Positions 1 through 6,598 of a stretch of 13,190 bases of DNA are shown piece after piece; position 1 is the stretch's first letter, and every line of letters starts with the position of its first letter. The translations under genes were made by a program, and so were the position numbers. The notes under the pieces are model-generated. The model did no database searches, had not been told where the DNA came from, and saw only the letters and a list, made by a program, of their open reading frames with translations. Origin of the DNA: an archaeon (GTDB lineage: Archaea > Nanobdellota > Nanobdellia > Woesearchaeales > GW2011-AR9); assembly GCA_020053615.1 (NCBI GenBank), contig JAGVMW010000136.1, positions 1 through 13,190 of the forward strand, read 5' to 3'.

Positions 1-55
1 ATGAGATGCAACTATCGCATCTCAGCCCAGAAAATCACTCTCGATTTTTCTGGGC

Positions 56-88
56 AGTGGTGATAATGGTGCTATCACTCACTTTTTG
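56..88 (+). terminator. Possible hairpin plus T-run terminator
   Basis: A stem pairs 56-65 with 73-83 (T79 bulged) around a 7-nt loop, and a run of T follows at 83-87. The shape resembles an intrinsic terminator and could mark the 3' end of a transcript entering from the left. It could equally be an internal hairpin of the larger structured region, so the call is weak. Confidence 0.25.
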
Positions 89-101
89 GACTGTGCCGGC
101 A

Positions 102-262
102 ATACTTCAGCTTTATGAAGCTCTACCATCATAAGGTCGAAGTCTCTTCGAGCATTACGACCTGTTGCCAAGAGGGTTGTCTCTTACGGAGAACGGCAAC
201 AAAAGATAATTATTGCGAGAGACGAGAAGATGGTAGAGCTTCACTTCAGGAAGCTGAAGTAT
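102..262. repeat. Long branched inverted repeat
   Basis: Bases 102-113 pair perfectly with 251-262 (12 bp), and 117-130 pair perfectly with 229-242 (14 bp). A 3-nt against 8-nt internal loop separates them. The tip (131-228) can form two side hairpins: 134-139 with 158-163 and 164-169 with 195-200. The second encloses 170-174 with 181-185. A loop segment near 142-148 is complementary to 217-223, a possible pseudoknot. A long arm carrying two tip hairpins recalls the outline of SRP RNA helices 5, 6 and 8, but the conserved SRP helix 8 sequence is absent. A small hairpin-forming transposable element is an alternative. Confidence 0.6.
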
Positions 263-301
263 AGTAAGTGACATTAATTTTTGTACATTGTGTCACTTAC
301 T
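263..301. repeat. Perfect 11-bp inverted repeat
   Basis: Bases 263-273 are the exact reverse complement of 291-301, with a 17-nt AT-rich loop containing a five-T run. It starts at the base directly after the long stem ending at 262. Confidence 0.7.
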
Positions 302-309
302 TATTAGGA

Positions 310-384
310 GATGACATACTATTTTGTATATAGCAAACGCTTTTGCTATTACGAGACTGGTCGAGTTTAATTATTTATGTCATC
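310..384. repeat. Nested inverted repeat upstream of the aldolase gene
   Basis: Bases 310-318 are the exact reverse complement of 376-384 (9 bp). Inside, 330-337 pair perfectly with 342-349 (8 bp, 4-nt loop). The element ends about 25 bases before the ribosome binding site of the gene at 421, so it could be part of that gene's leader or lie across its promoter. Confidence 0.55.
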
Positions 385-420
385 GAGTATATTACTTAAA
401 ACAAATACAGAGGTGCTGAC

Positions 421-1068
421 ATGAAAATATTTATTGATACGGCTAATGTGAACGAGATTAAAGTTGCTCATAGTTGGGGAGTTATTGATGGCGTTACCAC
501 CAATCCTTCTCTGATAGCTAAAGAGGGAAGGGATTTTAAAGAAGTAGTTAAGGAGATTTGTTCTATTGTAGATGGACCGATTTCTGCTGAAGTGATTAGT
601 TTGAATGCAGAGGGAATGCTTCAGGAAGCTCGAGAATTAATTAAGATACATCCTAATGTTGTAATTAAAGTTCCACTTACTGCTGAAGGGTTGAAAGCTA
701 CGAAACAACTTACCGCAGAGGGAACTAAAACTAACTTGACGTTGATATTTTCTGCTAATCAAGCACTGCTGGCAGCGAAAGCCGGAGCAACTTACGTCAG
801 CCCTTTTGTGGGCAGATTAGATGATATCAGCCACAATGGGATGGAATTGGTGCGGGAGATTGTTACTGTGTTCAAGAATTATGGATTTAAGACGGAAGTG
901 ATAGTAGCTAGTGTCCGACATCCTCTTCACGCCAAAGAAGCGGCGTTGTGCGGAGCACATATTGCTACCATTCCATTTAAAGTGCTCGAGCAGATGATGA
1001 AACATTCTCTTACTGACAACGGAATCAAGAAGTTCCTGGAAGATTGGGAGAAGGTGAAGAAAGGATAG
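421..1068 (+). CDS. tal: Transaldolase / fructose-6-phosphate aldolase family protein (TalC-type)
   Basis: This 215-residue class I aldolase belongs to the small transaldolase/FSA family, cytosolic (beta/alpha)8 barrels of about 215-220 residues that move a dihydroxyacetone unit between sugar phosphates. The family start is present (FIDTAN at residues 4-9, GVTTNPSL at 24-31). The Schiff-base lysine is K83 in VVIKVPLT. E57 in SAEVIS and F129 in SPFVGR sit where E. coli FsaA has Gln59 and Tyr131. Both residues are those expected of a transaldolase rather than a fructose-6-phosphate aldolase, so I infer transaldolase activity. In archaea without the oxidative pentose phosphate pathway, such an enzyme would feed pentose and erythrose phosphate supply. 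The ATG at 421 has a good ribosome binding site (GAGGTG, 410-415) 5 nt upstream. It seems to stand alone: a T-rich tract and a new promoter precede the next gene. Confidence 0.93.
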   Translation: MKIFIDTANVNEIKVAHSWGVIDGVTTNPSLIAKEGRDFKEVVKEICSIVDGPISAEVISLNAEGMLQEARELIKIHPNVVIKVPLTAEGLKATKQLTAEGTKTNLTLIFSANQALLAAKAGATYVSPFVGRLDDISHNGMELVREIVTVFKNYGFKTEVIVASVRHPLHAKEAALCGAHIATIPFKVLEQMMKHSLTDNGIKKFLEDWEKVKKG

Positions 1069-1075
1069 AGAGAAT

Positions 1076-1090
1076 TTCTTTTTTACTTTT
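1076..1090 (+). terminator. Oligo-T archaeal-type terminator after tal
   Basis: A T-rich tract starts about 8 bases after the stop codon of the aldolase-family gene. Archaeal RNA polymerase stops at such tracts without needing a hairpin. The rtcB TATA box lies just downstream. Confidence 0.5.
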
Positions 1091-1103
1091 ACATATTATC
1101 CTA

Positions 1104-1119
1104 AGAAACATTTAAAATA
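1104..1119 (+). promoter_or_regulatory. BRE/TATA promoter of rtcB, leaderless start
   Basis: A purine-rich BRE-like stretch (1104-1110) precedes the TATA box TTTAAAATA at 1111-1119. Its centre is about 25 bases before the ATG at 1141. There is no ribosome binding site, so the transcript is predicted to begin at or next to the start codon. Confidence 0.65.
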
Positions 1120-1140
1120 CCTCCTCGTTTTATCTATAAA

Positions 1141-4100
1141 ATGACTCACGATGCTAAATTAGGACCTCCAGAATGTGTTAAGAAGATTAATGATTATGTC
1201 TGGGAAATACCGGTTTCGTATAAAGAAGGAATGCGGGTTCCAGCTAGAGTTTATGCTAGCGAAGCTTTAGTTAATTCTATGGATGCAGGAGTATTTGAGC
1301 AAGTAACGAATGTAGCTTCCCTGCCGGGAATCCAGAAGTATGCATTTTGCATGCCCGATGGTCATTGGGGATACGGATTTCCAATCGGCGGAGTGGCAGC
1401 GTTTGATCCACAGGAAGGAGGAATTATCTCTCCGGGAGGTATTGGATTCGATATCAATTGCTTAGTTGAGGGTTCGAAAGTGTTGAGTGCAGATGGTTAT
1501 ACTAAGCCCATTCAAGATTTTGAACCTGATTTTGTAGAAATAACTGCTGAAAATACCCCCTATCAGCTAAAAATACATCAATCTAAAGTAGAACTGGCTT
1601 CATTTAACACCCAAAAGAAATGTTTTGCTAACCAAGCAGTAAATTTCTTTATGAAGAAAGAACATAAAGGGACAATTTTATACCTCAAAACAAGATTAGG
1701 ATACAGTATAAAAGTTACAAAAGACCATCCAGTTTTAACAATCGATGGAATGATTCCTGCGGGTGAACTTTCTTTAGGACAAAATATTTCCATTTTTCCA
1801 TTTGAAGGAGTGCCATATGCTCCTATTTGTGAAAAGACCCTGGTTATAGAGGACGACTGTTTTACTAAACAGGAGAAAGATGAATTAGTTAAGAGAGACT
1901 TGCTCCCTTTAACAATTAGTAATAAGAGCATTCCGATTATAACTAAACTGTTCGGATATCTTCTGGGTGACGGGCAAATTTATATCTCTGGCAAGAAGGG
2001 CTTTCTGTGTGCTTATGGTGCTGAAAATGACCTCAAAGAGATTTGTGATGATTTCAGTAAGTTAGGATTTTCTGGAAAGATTTATTCCAGAGAAAGAAAC
2101 CATTCTATCCCTACCAAATACGGAATCGTTAATTTCCACAGCAAGGGTTATGAACTGCATGTATCCTCAAAATCTTTAGCTAAACTTTTCTTTGCTTTGG
2201 GGTATCCGCAAGGGAAAAAAGCAAGTACACATTTTCTCATTCCAGAGTGGGTTCTCTCCTCTCCTTTATGGATTAAAAGGTTGTTTTTGGCAGGCTTTTT
2301 TGGAGCTGAACTTTCTTCTCCTAAAACTCACACTAAAACAGGATTTGATTGTCCAACAATCTCTCAGAACAAGAACAGTGTGCTGCTGGATAATGCCCGA
2401 GAATTTCTTATTCAAATTATGCGAATATTAGAAGAATTCGGGATTAGAACTCATACACTAGAAGAAAGAGAAGATTTTTACAATAAAGAGGGAAAAACCC
2501 ATAGAATGAAATTATACCTTTCTTCTGAAGAGAGTAACCTTCTTAAATTATGGTCAAATATCGGTTTTGAGTATAACCTGAAAAGAGAGTTCTTAGCTAA
2601 AGCTGCAGTATTATACATCAAAGAAAAAGAAAGATTAACTAAGAAGAGAACTGATATTGCCAAGACCATAAGAGAATACAGGGAAAAAGGGCTAAGATTA
2701 GGTGAAATAAAAAAGATATTCTTGTCAGAAATATCAAATAAAGGGGTATTAAATGAAAGATTTGTCGTTCGCCATTATTATGAAAATGGTGGGCAAAGAA
2801 TTACTTTGAACTTTGTCTCATTCAAAGATTTTGTAGAGATAAAGAAAACGGAGTTAGAAAAATATGGTTGTTTATTTGATGAGATAGAGGTCATTGAAGA
2901 AAAAGAGTATAAAGGATTAGTGTATGATTTTAATATATCTAAAACTCATAGTTTCATTGCCGAGGGCATAATTGTATCTAACTGCGGCATGCGCTTAATG
3001 ACCACCAACCTTACCATTGATGAAGTTAAACCCAAAATCAAACAGCTAGTCGATGCACTCTATAAAGCAGTTCCAGCAGGAGTAGGCTGTAAAGGGTTTG
3101 TAAAGATTTCTAAAGAAGAATTCAAAAACGTAATGATAGAAGGAGCACAGTGGTGCTTAAAGAATGGTTATGCTACTAAAGAAGATATTGAATGTATCGA
3201 AGAGCAGGGAAAGATTAAAGGAGCTGACCCCAGTAAAGTTTCTGAATCGGCAATTAAACGCGGATTTGATCAGATTGGAACTTTAGGCAGCGGAAATCAT
3301 TATTTAGAAATCCAAGAAGTGCGCGAAGGAAATATTCTGGATGCAAAAGTGGCTAAAGTGTTTGGAATTACTAAACCCGGACAGATAGTTATTATGGTAC
3401 ATTGCGGTTCTCGTGGTTTTGGACATCAGATTGGCACGGATTATTTACGGACTTTTTTAGAAGTGATGCCCAAATATGGAATTAAGATTTTAGATAGGGA
3501 ATTGGCCTGTGCACCGTTTAATTCTCCGGAAGGACAGGATTATTATGCCGCGATGGCTTGTGCGGCGAATATGGCTTTTGCGAATAGGCAGGTTATTACG
3601 CATCGCATTCGAGAAGTATTTTCGCAGGTGTTTGGGAAAACTGCAGAAGATATGGAGATTAAGTTAGTGTATGATGTTGCTCACAATATTGCTAAATTGG
3701 AAAAACACAAAGTTGATGGAGAATGGAAAGAGTTGTTGGTGCATAGAAAAGGTGCAACCAGAGCTTTTGGACCTTCTCGAGCTTCTGATTTGCCGGAGAA
3801 GTATGCTAAAGTGGGCCAGCCGGTTATTTTGGGTGGTTCAATGGAGACGGGCTCGTATCTTTTAGTAGGAACGGATACGGCTGATGATGAAACTTTTGCT
3901 TCTACTGCGCACGGTGCTGGTAGAGTTATGTCGCGAGAAGCGGCTAAGAGACAGTTCCGCGGAGATGCGTTGCAGAAAGAGCTGGAGAAGCGGGGAATTT
4001 ATGTGCATGGAACGACCATGGCTGGACTGGCTGAGGAAGCTGGTGGCGCGTATAAAGATATTAATCTGGTGGTAGAGACGTTAGAGAAAGCAGGGATTAC

Positions 4101-4146
4101 TAAACGAGTGGTGATGTTGAAGCCAATTGGGAATGTGAAAGGGTAA
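1141..4146 (+). CDS. rtcB: RNA-splicing ligase RtcB precursor with in-frame intein
   Basis: RtcB joins tRNA exon halves, and other RNAs with 2',3'-cyclic phosphate and 5'-OH ends, in a GTP- and Mn2+-dependent reaction. The 1001-residue precursor has an N-extein of 106 residues, an intein at residues 107-614 and a C-extein at 615-1001. The spliced enzyme would have 493 residues, normal for the family. Metal-ligand motifs are present: D104 with C615 (together GFDIN-CG after splicing), GSGNHYLE, HCGSRGFGHQ and YDVAHNIAK. KGATRAFG is also present. The guanylylated histidine is H924 in STAHGAGR (416 after splicing). The N-terminal part numbers about 9 ahead of Pyrococcus horikoshii RtcB (D95/C98 there). 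The ATG at 1141 fits a leaderless start from the TATA box at 1111. It is transcribed on its own. The ligase call is secure. Confidence 0.97.
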   Translation: MTHDAKLGPPECVKKINDYVWEIPVSYKEGMRVPARVYASEALVNSMDAGVFEQVTNVASLPGIQKYAFCMPDGHWGYGFPIGGVAAFDPQEGGIISPGGIGFDINCLVEGSKVLSADGYTKPIQDFEPDFVEITAENTPYQLKIHQSKVELASFNTQKKCFANQAVNFFMKKEHKGTILYLKTRLGYSIKVTKDHPVLTIDGMIPAGELSLGQNISIFPFEGVPYAPICEKTLVIEDDCFTKQEKDELVKRDLLPLTISNKSIPIITKLFGYLLGDGQIYISGKKGFLCAYGAENDLKEICDDFSKLGFSGKIYSRERNHSIPTKYGIVNFHSKGYELHVSSKSLAKLFFALGYPQGKKASTHFLIPEWVLSSPLWIKRLFLAGFFGAELSSPKTHTKTGFDCPTISQNKNSVLLDNAREFLIQIMRILEEFGIRTHTLEEREDFYNKEGKTHRMKLYLSSEESNLLKLWSNIGFEYNLKREFLAKAAVLYIKEKERLTKKRTDIAKTIREYREKGLRLGEIKKIFLSEISNKGVLNERFVVRHYYENGGQRITLNFVSFKDFVEIKKTELEKYGCLFDEIEVIEEKEYKGLVYDFNISKTHSFIAEGIIVSNCGMRLMTTNLTIDEVKPKIKQLVDALYKAVPAGVGCKGFVKISKEEFKNVMIEGAQWCLKNGYATKEDIECIEEQGKIKGADPSKVSESAIKRGFDQIGTLGSGNHYLEIQEVREGNILDAKVAKVFGITKPGQIVIMVHCGSRGFGHQIGTDYLRTFLEVMPKYGIKILDRELACAPFNSPEGQDYYAAMACAANMAFANRQVITHRIREVFSQVFGKTAEDMEIKLVYDVAHNIAKLEKHKVDGEWKELLVHRKGATRAFGPSRASDLPEKYAKVGQPVILGGSMETGSYLLVGTDTADDETFASTAHGAGRVMSREAAKRQFRGDALQKELEKRGIYVHGTTMAGLAEEAGGAYKDINLVVETLEKAGITKRVVMLKPIGNVKG
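1459..2982 (+). mobile_element. LAGLIDADG intein inserted at the RtcB active-site cysteine
   Basis: This is a 508-residue self-splicing protein insert (precursor residues 107-614). Splicing block A begins with Cys107 (CLVEGSKVLSADG). Block B has TKDHP with H196. Block F holds THSF with H603. The insert ends at Asn614, and the C-extein begins with Cys615, a Mn2+ ligand of RtcB. The usual penultimate histidine is Ser613 (IVSN). Two LAGLIDADG helices are visible: FGYLLGDG with D277 and LAGFFGAE with E390. Both catalytic acids are present, so a homing endonuclease may still be active. No frame break occurs. The ligase cannot bind metal properly until splicing, so RtcB activity depends on it. The insertion point appears to be the one occupied in the Pyrococcus horikoshii homologue (PH1602). 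I am fairly but not completely sure of that match. Confidence 0.95.
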
Positions 4147-4173
4147 GGAAGAGAAAAAAACACCCATTTCTAA

Positions 4174-4182
4174 TATTTTTTT
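4174..4182 (+). terminator. Oligo-T terminator after rtcB
   Basis: A run of T, interrupted by nothing longer than one base, begins about 28 bases after the rtcB stop codon. No hairpin precedes it, which fits archaeal factor-assisted or intrinsic termination. Confidence 0.5.
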
Positions 4183-4215
4183 ACATTAGTTAATACTTTA
4201 GGCAGTAAACTTTAC

Positions 4216-4226
4216 TTTTCGTAAAA
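4216..4226. promoter_or_regulatory. Possible regulator site, copy 1 (TTTTCGTAAAA)
   Basis: An 11-base, nearly palindromic word lies 36 bases upstream of the TATA box of the 758-residue membrane protein gene. The same 11 bases recur at 7687-7697 between the Lrp-like regulator and the lipoprotein operon. In AT-rich DNA chance is possible. Confidence 0.22.
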
Positions 4227-4254
4227 CATTTTGAGTATTATTTAGTAGTACTTA

Positions 4255-4271
4255 AAGAAAAGTTTATATAA
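4255..4271 (+). promoter_or_regulatory. BRE/TATA promoter, leaderless start
   Basis: A purine stretch ending in AAAAG is followed by TTTATATAA at 4263-4271. The TATA centre is about 26 bases before the ATG at 4293, and no ribosome binding site is present. The predicted transcript starts at the initiation codon. Confidence 0.65.
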
Positions 4272-4292
4272 TCCGTTGCTTTTACCAAAAAA

Positions 4293-6569
4293 ATGCCATG
4301 GCAAGGAGAGCAAAGATCAGAACTGGAAGAAACAATTTTAAATGAATTGGAAGCAGGTAAATTTAAATGCCCCAAAAGAGACATACCAAAAAGTATAACC
4401 ACATTCTCACTTTCGGCAATCAATCCATCAGTCATGAGAGAAGCGGTGGAGTTAATGGATTACATTTATGATTCTTATCAATCCTCCGGCAAATCTCCTC
4501 CGGTTAAAAGAGATGATTATTCTAGAATCAAGAAAAAATTAGAAGATTTGAAAAGACATAGGCACCTAAAAGAACCAGAAAGAGAATTAGATTTCAAAGA
4601 ACTCAGAGAGATTGGAGCTTATCCTAAGATAAAAGCACTTCTAAATACAATTAAAGAAGCTTGCAATGATCCTGACATTTCACATCGCGTTATAGATATC
4701 AAAAAGCGTTTGGTTTGTAAAGTCATTCCTAACTTCAAGAGAAATTGGGAGGAAATTTATTCCCCAAATATTTATTCATGCATATTTGCAGAAAGATTAC
4801 AAAGTGTAGACTCTCAAACTGATTGTACAAAAAAGTATACGCCAAGAGGAAACTCTTTGGCCTCTCTGCTTTATATATTAGATAAGAGAATACATTTGCT
4901 CTTTTTTGACATGGGAGAGAAATGTTCAGAATCCAATCTTAAAATACCAGAATCACCACAAGCTCTAGCAATTTTAATGGAAACTGAAGACAAAAATAGA
5001 AGAAAGTACTTACTTATAGAAGGAGTTTTGAGTAATGAAGCATTTGACGAACTGATTCCTCTCCCTAGATTCCCTAATCTTCCATCATTTTTAAATAAGA
5101 CTTATAAGAGGGCTTATCATTTTGTTAATGATGGTATAAAAAAGTATGCTCACTGGCACGGAGCTAGGCGTTTCTTGAGTACTTACCAAGTTCAAAGTGA
5201 TGATGAGGTTGGACCACTCCAATACGTTGATTGTCTTAAAGAGACATATCGATTTAGATATAATTATGATTATGAAAAGTTACCCGCAGATAAAGAAAAA
5301 AATGGAAATGAAAATGGATGGCTCGTCCCACTGTTAGAAGATTTAGTTAGTCATGGGAAAGTTCACCTAACCAAAAGTAACTTTGACTTAGAAAAGACTT
5401 TATCTGAACAAAGGTTAGCACTAATAACAAACGAGAAAAAAGAATCAACCTATTTTACCCAAGCATTCACTACCGCTAATTTAGAAAGTGGACAAGGAAA
5501 TCATGGTCCATGGAGAAAAAAGGATGCTGATGGTTGCTGGGGAGAATGTACAGGGGAGGTATATGGTAAAGATTTAAGTGAGCAAGAGGCCACAGAAAAA
5601 GAGTATTGTCCTTCGGAAAAGTATTACATCTCTGAACGTAAAGAACACCTCAGAGATGAATTTAACCCTACAAAAGCGTTAGAAATAAATCTTAAAAAAA
5701 ATCCCCCTTCTTCAACCCTGGGAAAAGCTATTACTCTAACCATAATCGCTGCAATTGGATTAGGAAGTTATTTTGCATTGAGAGACCAACCTAAAGGATT
5801 AACACCGTCAGATTTAACTTATCGCCCTCCGTTAGTTGCTGATTATACCCCCTCGGACATGAATGAGATTGATTATGAAATTAATCCACCTTTAGAAGGT
5901 AGATTGGGCCATCAAGAACTATTAGCATTAAAGTTTAACTCGGAAGTATATGCGAGCACATTGATTGGTTCAAAACTCCCTTGGGTGAAAGTTATGCGCC
6001 CTCTAGAGACAGACACGGATAATGATTCCGGATTAGAAGTTTCTGCAAGAATTAACTCTGATTTGAGCCAGTCCCGCGACAATTTCACTAAAGTAGGTGA
6101 TTATATCCTGCTACCTGAAGAATTAATGCAAATTTATGATAAAAGAAAAAATAGTATAATGCCTACTGTTGCTAGCAACCTTGTATGGACAGTTCCAAGT
6201 GTGAATGAAGCAACGCCAGGTGTATTTCTCGGTGGAATGGTGGGTTTGAGTTTTAGTTTTGAAAGAGTAGACAATGATTACCAAATAGAAAAAGCACCAA
6301 AAAAGAAAGAACAAAAAAAAGCAAAATCCGAGACAATTACTACTCTGATGAATCATTCAGAACATATTTGCGCCCCCGAGATTAATTTGCCTTCAGTAGA
6401 AGCTGGCTACATCACACAGAAAGTGAATGAGGGGGGAACAGGTGATATTTATGAAAAACCACTTAAAAAAACAGAAGAGAACCCAAATAGCTCTGTTCCC
6501 TCTTTAGATAAAGATAGGTACAATAACATTCCGTATAAGTGTAAAAGCACATTATGTAATAAGCTTTAA
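4293..6569 (+). CDS. Large single-pass membrane protein of unknown function
   Basis: I do not recognise this 758-residue protein. Residues 1-474 are charged, mostly helical-looking and probably cytosolic, with scattered cysteines and no nucleotide-binding motif that I can see. One hydrophobic segment lies near residues 475-495 (AITLTIIAAIGLGSYFAL). The lysines just before it (LEINLKKN) predict N-in, C-out topology. The roughly 263 residues after it would then be outside the membrane. They include a Lys/Glu-rich linker (APKKKEQKKAKSE) and three cysteines, two in the last ten residues (CKSTLCNKL). The ATG at 4293 suits the leaderless promoter at 4263. It is a single-gene unit: it ends 29 bp from the convergent Lrp-like gene with no clear T-tract between. 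It may be a lineage-specific cell-envelope protein, which is inference only. Confidence 0.8.
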   Translation: MPWQGEQRSELEETILNELEAGKFKCPKRDIPKSITTFSLSAINPSVMREAVELMDYIYDSYQSSGKSPPVKRDDYSRIKKKLEDLKRHRHLKEPERELDFKELREIGAYPKIKALLNTIKEACNDPDISHRVIDIKKRLVCKVIPNFKRNWEEIYSPNIYSCIFAERLQSVDSQTDCTKKYTPRGNSLASLLYILDKRIHLLFFDMGEKCSESNLKIPESPQALAILMETEDKNRRKYLLIEGVLSNEAFDELIPLPRFPNLPSFLNKTYKRAYHFVNDGIKKYAHWHGARRFLSTYQVQSDDEVGPLQYVDCLKETYRFRYNYDYEKLPADKEKNGNENGWLVPLLEDLVSHGKVHLTKSNFDLEKTLSEQRLALITNEKKESTYFTQAFTTANLESGQGNHGPWRKKDADGCWGECTGEVYGKDLSEQEATEKEYCPSEKYYISERKEHLRDEFNPTKALEINLKKNPPSSTLGKAITLTIIAAIGLGSYFALRDQPKGLTPSDLTYRPPLVADYTPSDMNEIDYEINPPLEGRLGHQELLALKFNSEVYASTLIGSKLPWVKVMRPLETDTDNDSGLEVSARINSDLSQSRDNFTKVGDYILLPEELMQIYDKRKNSIMPTVASNLVWTVPSVNEATPGVFLGGMVGLSFSFERVDNDYQIEKAPKKKEQKKAKSETITTLMNHSEHICAPEINLPSVEAGYITQKVNEGGTGDIYEKPLKKTEENPNSSVPSLDKDRYNNIPYKCKSTLCNKL

Positions 6570-6598
6570 AGAATCACCCCATCGTAATATTGCCTTAC

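Larger units (their letters stand above)
2..384. ncRNA. Candidate structured RNA / dense hairpin array, family unknown
   Basis: This gene-free 420-base stretch is almost completely built of complementary arms. Hairpins lie at 2-24 (8 bp, 7-nt loop), 25-55 (12 bp with a one-base bulge), 56-83 (10 bp with a one-base bulge, 7-nt loop), 102-262 (long and branched), 263-301 (11 perfect bp) and 310-384 (9-bp outer stem around an 8-bp inner hairpin). The first three abut without a spare base, and 102-262 abuts 263-301, as in coaxially stacked RNA. I looked for the hallmark motifs of archaeal SRP RNA, RNase P RNA, tRNA and rRNA and did not see them. The strand is undecided because perfect stems fold on both. 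It could be one long RNA, a 3' end plus a second RNA, a long 5' leader of the downstream gene, or a palindromic DNA element. It may begin left of the window. Confidence 0.45.

Noticed and set aside
102..262. Archaeal SRP RNA
   Set aside because: The long stem with two tip hairpins has a similar outline, but the conserved helix 8 sequence and its asymmetric-loop motif are absent on both strands.
2..384. RNase P RNA, tRNA, rRNA fragment or CRISPR array
   Set aside because: None of the conserved RNase P core words, tRNA T-arm sequence or rRNA segments were seen. The repeats are inverted pairs with different sequences, not regularly spaced direct repeats.
1578..1931. Minus-strand reading frame inside the intein
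   Set aside because: It is the complement of a well-supported intein coding region and shows no family features.
1459..2982. Two separate genes or a pseudogene in the middle of rtcB
   Set aside because: The frame is continuous, both splice junctions have the required Cys and Asn-Cys, and splicing restores a standard-length RtcB, so it is an intein and not a disruption.
6570..6598. Shared terminator between the convergent genes
   Set aside because: The 29-base gap has neither a T-run on either strand nor a stable hairpin.
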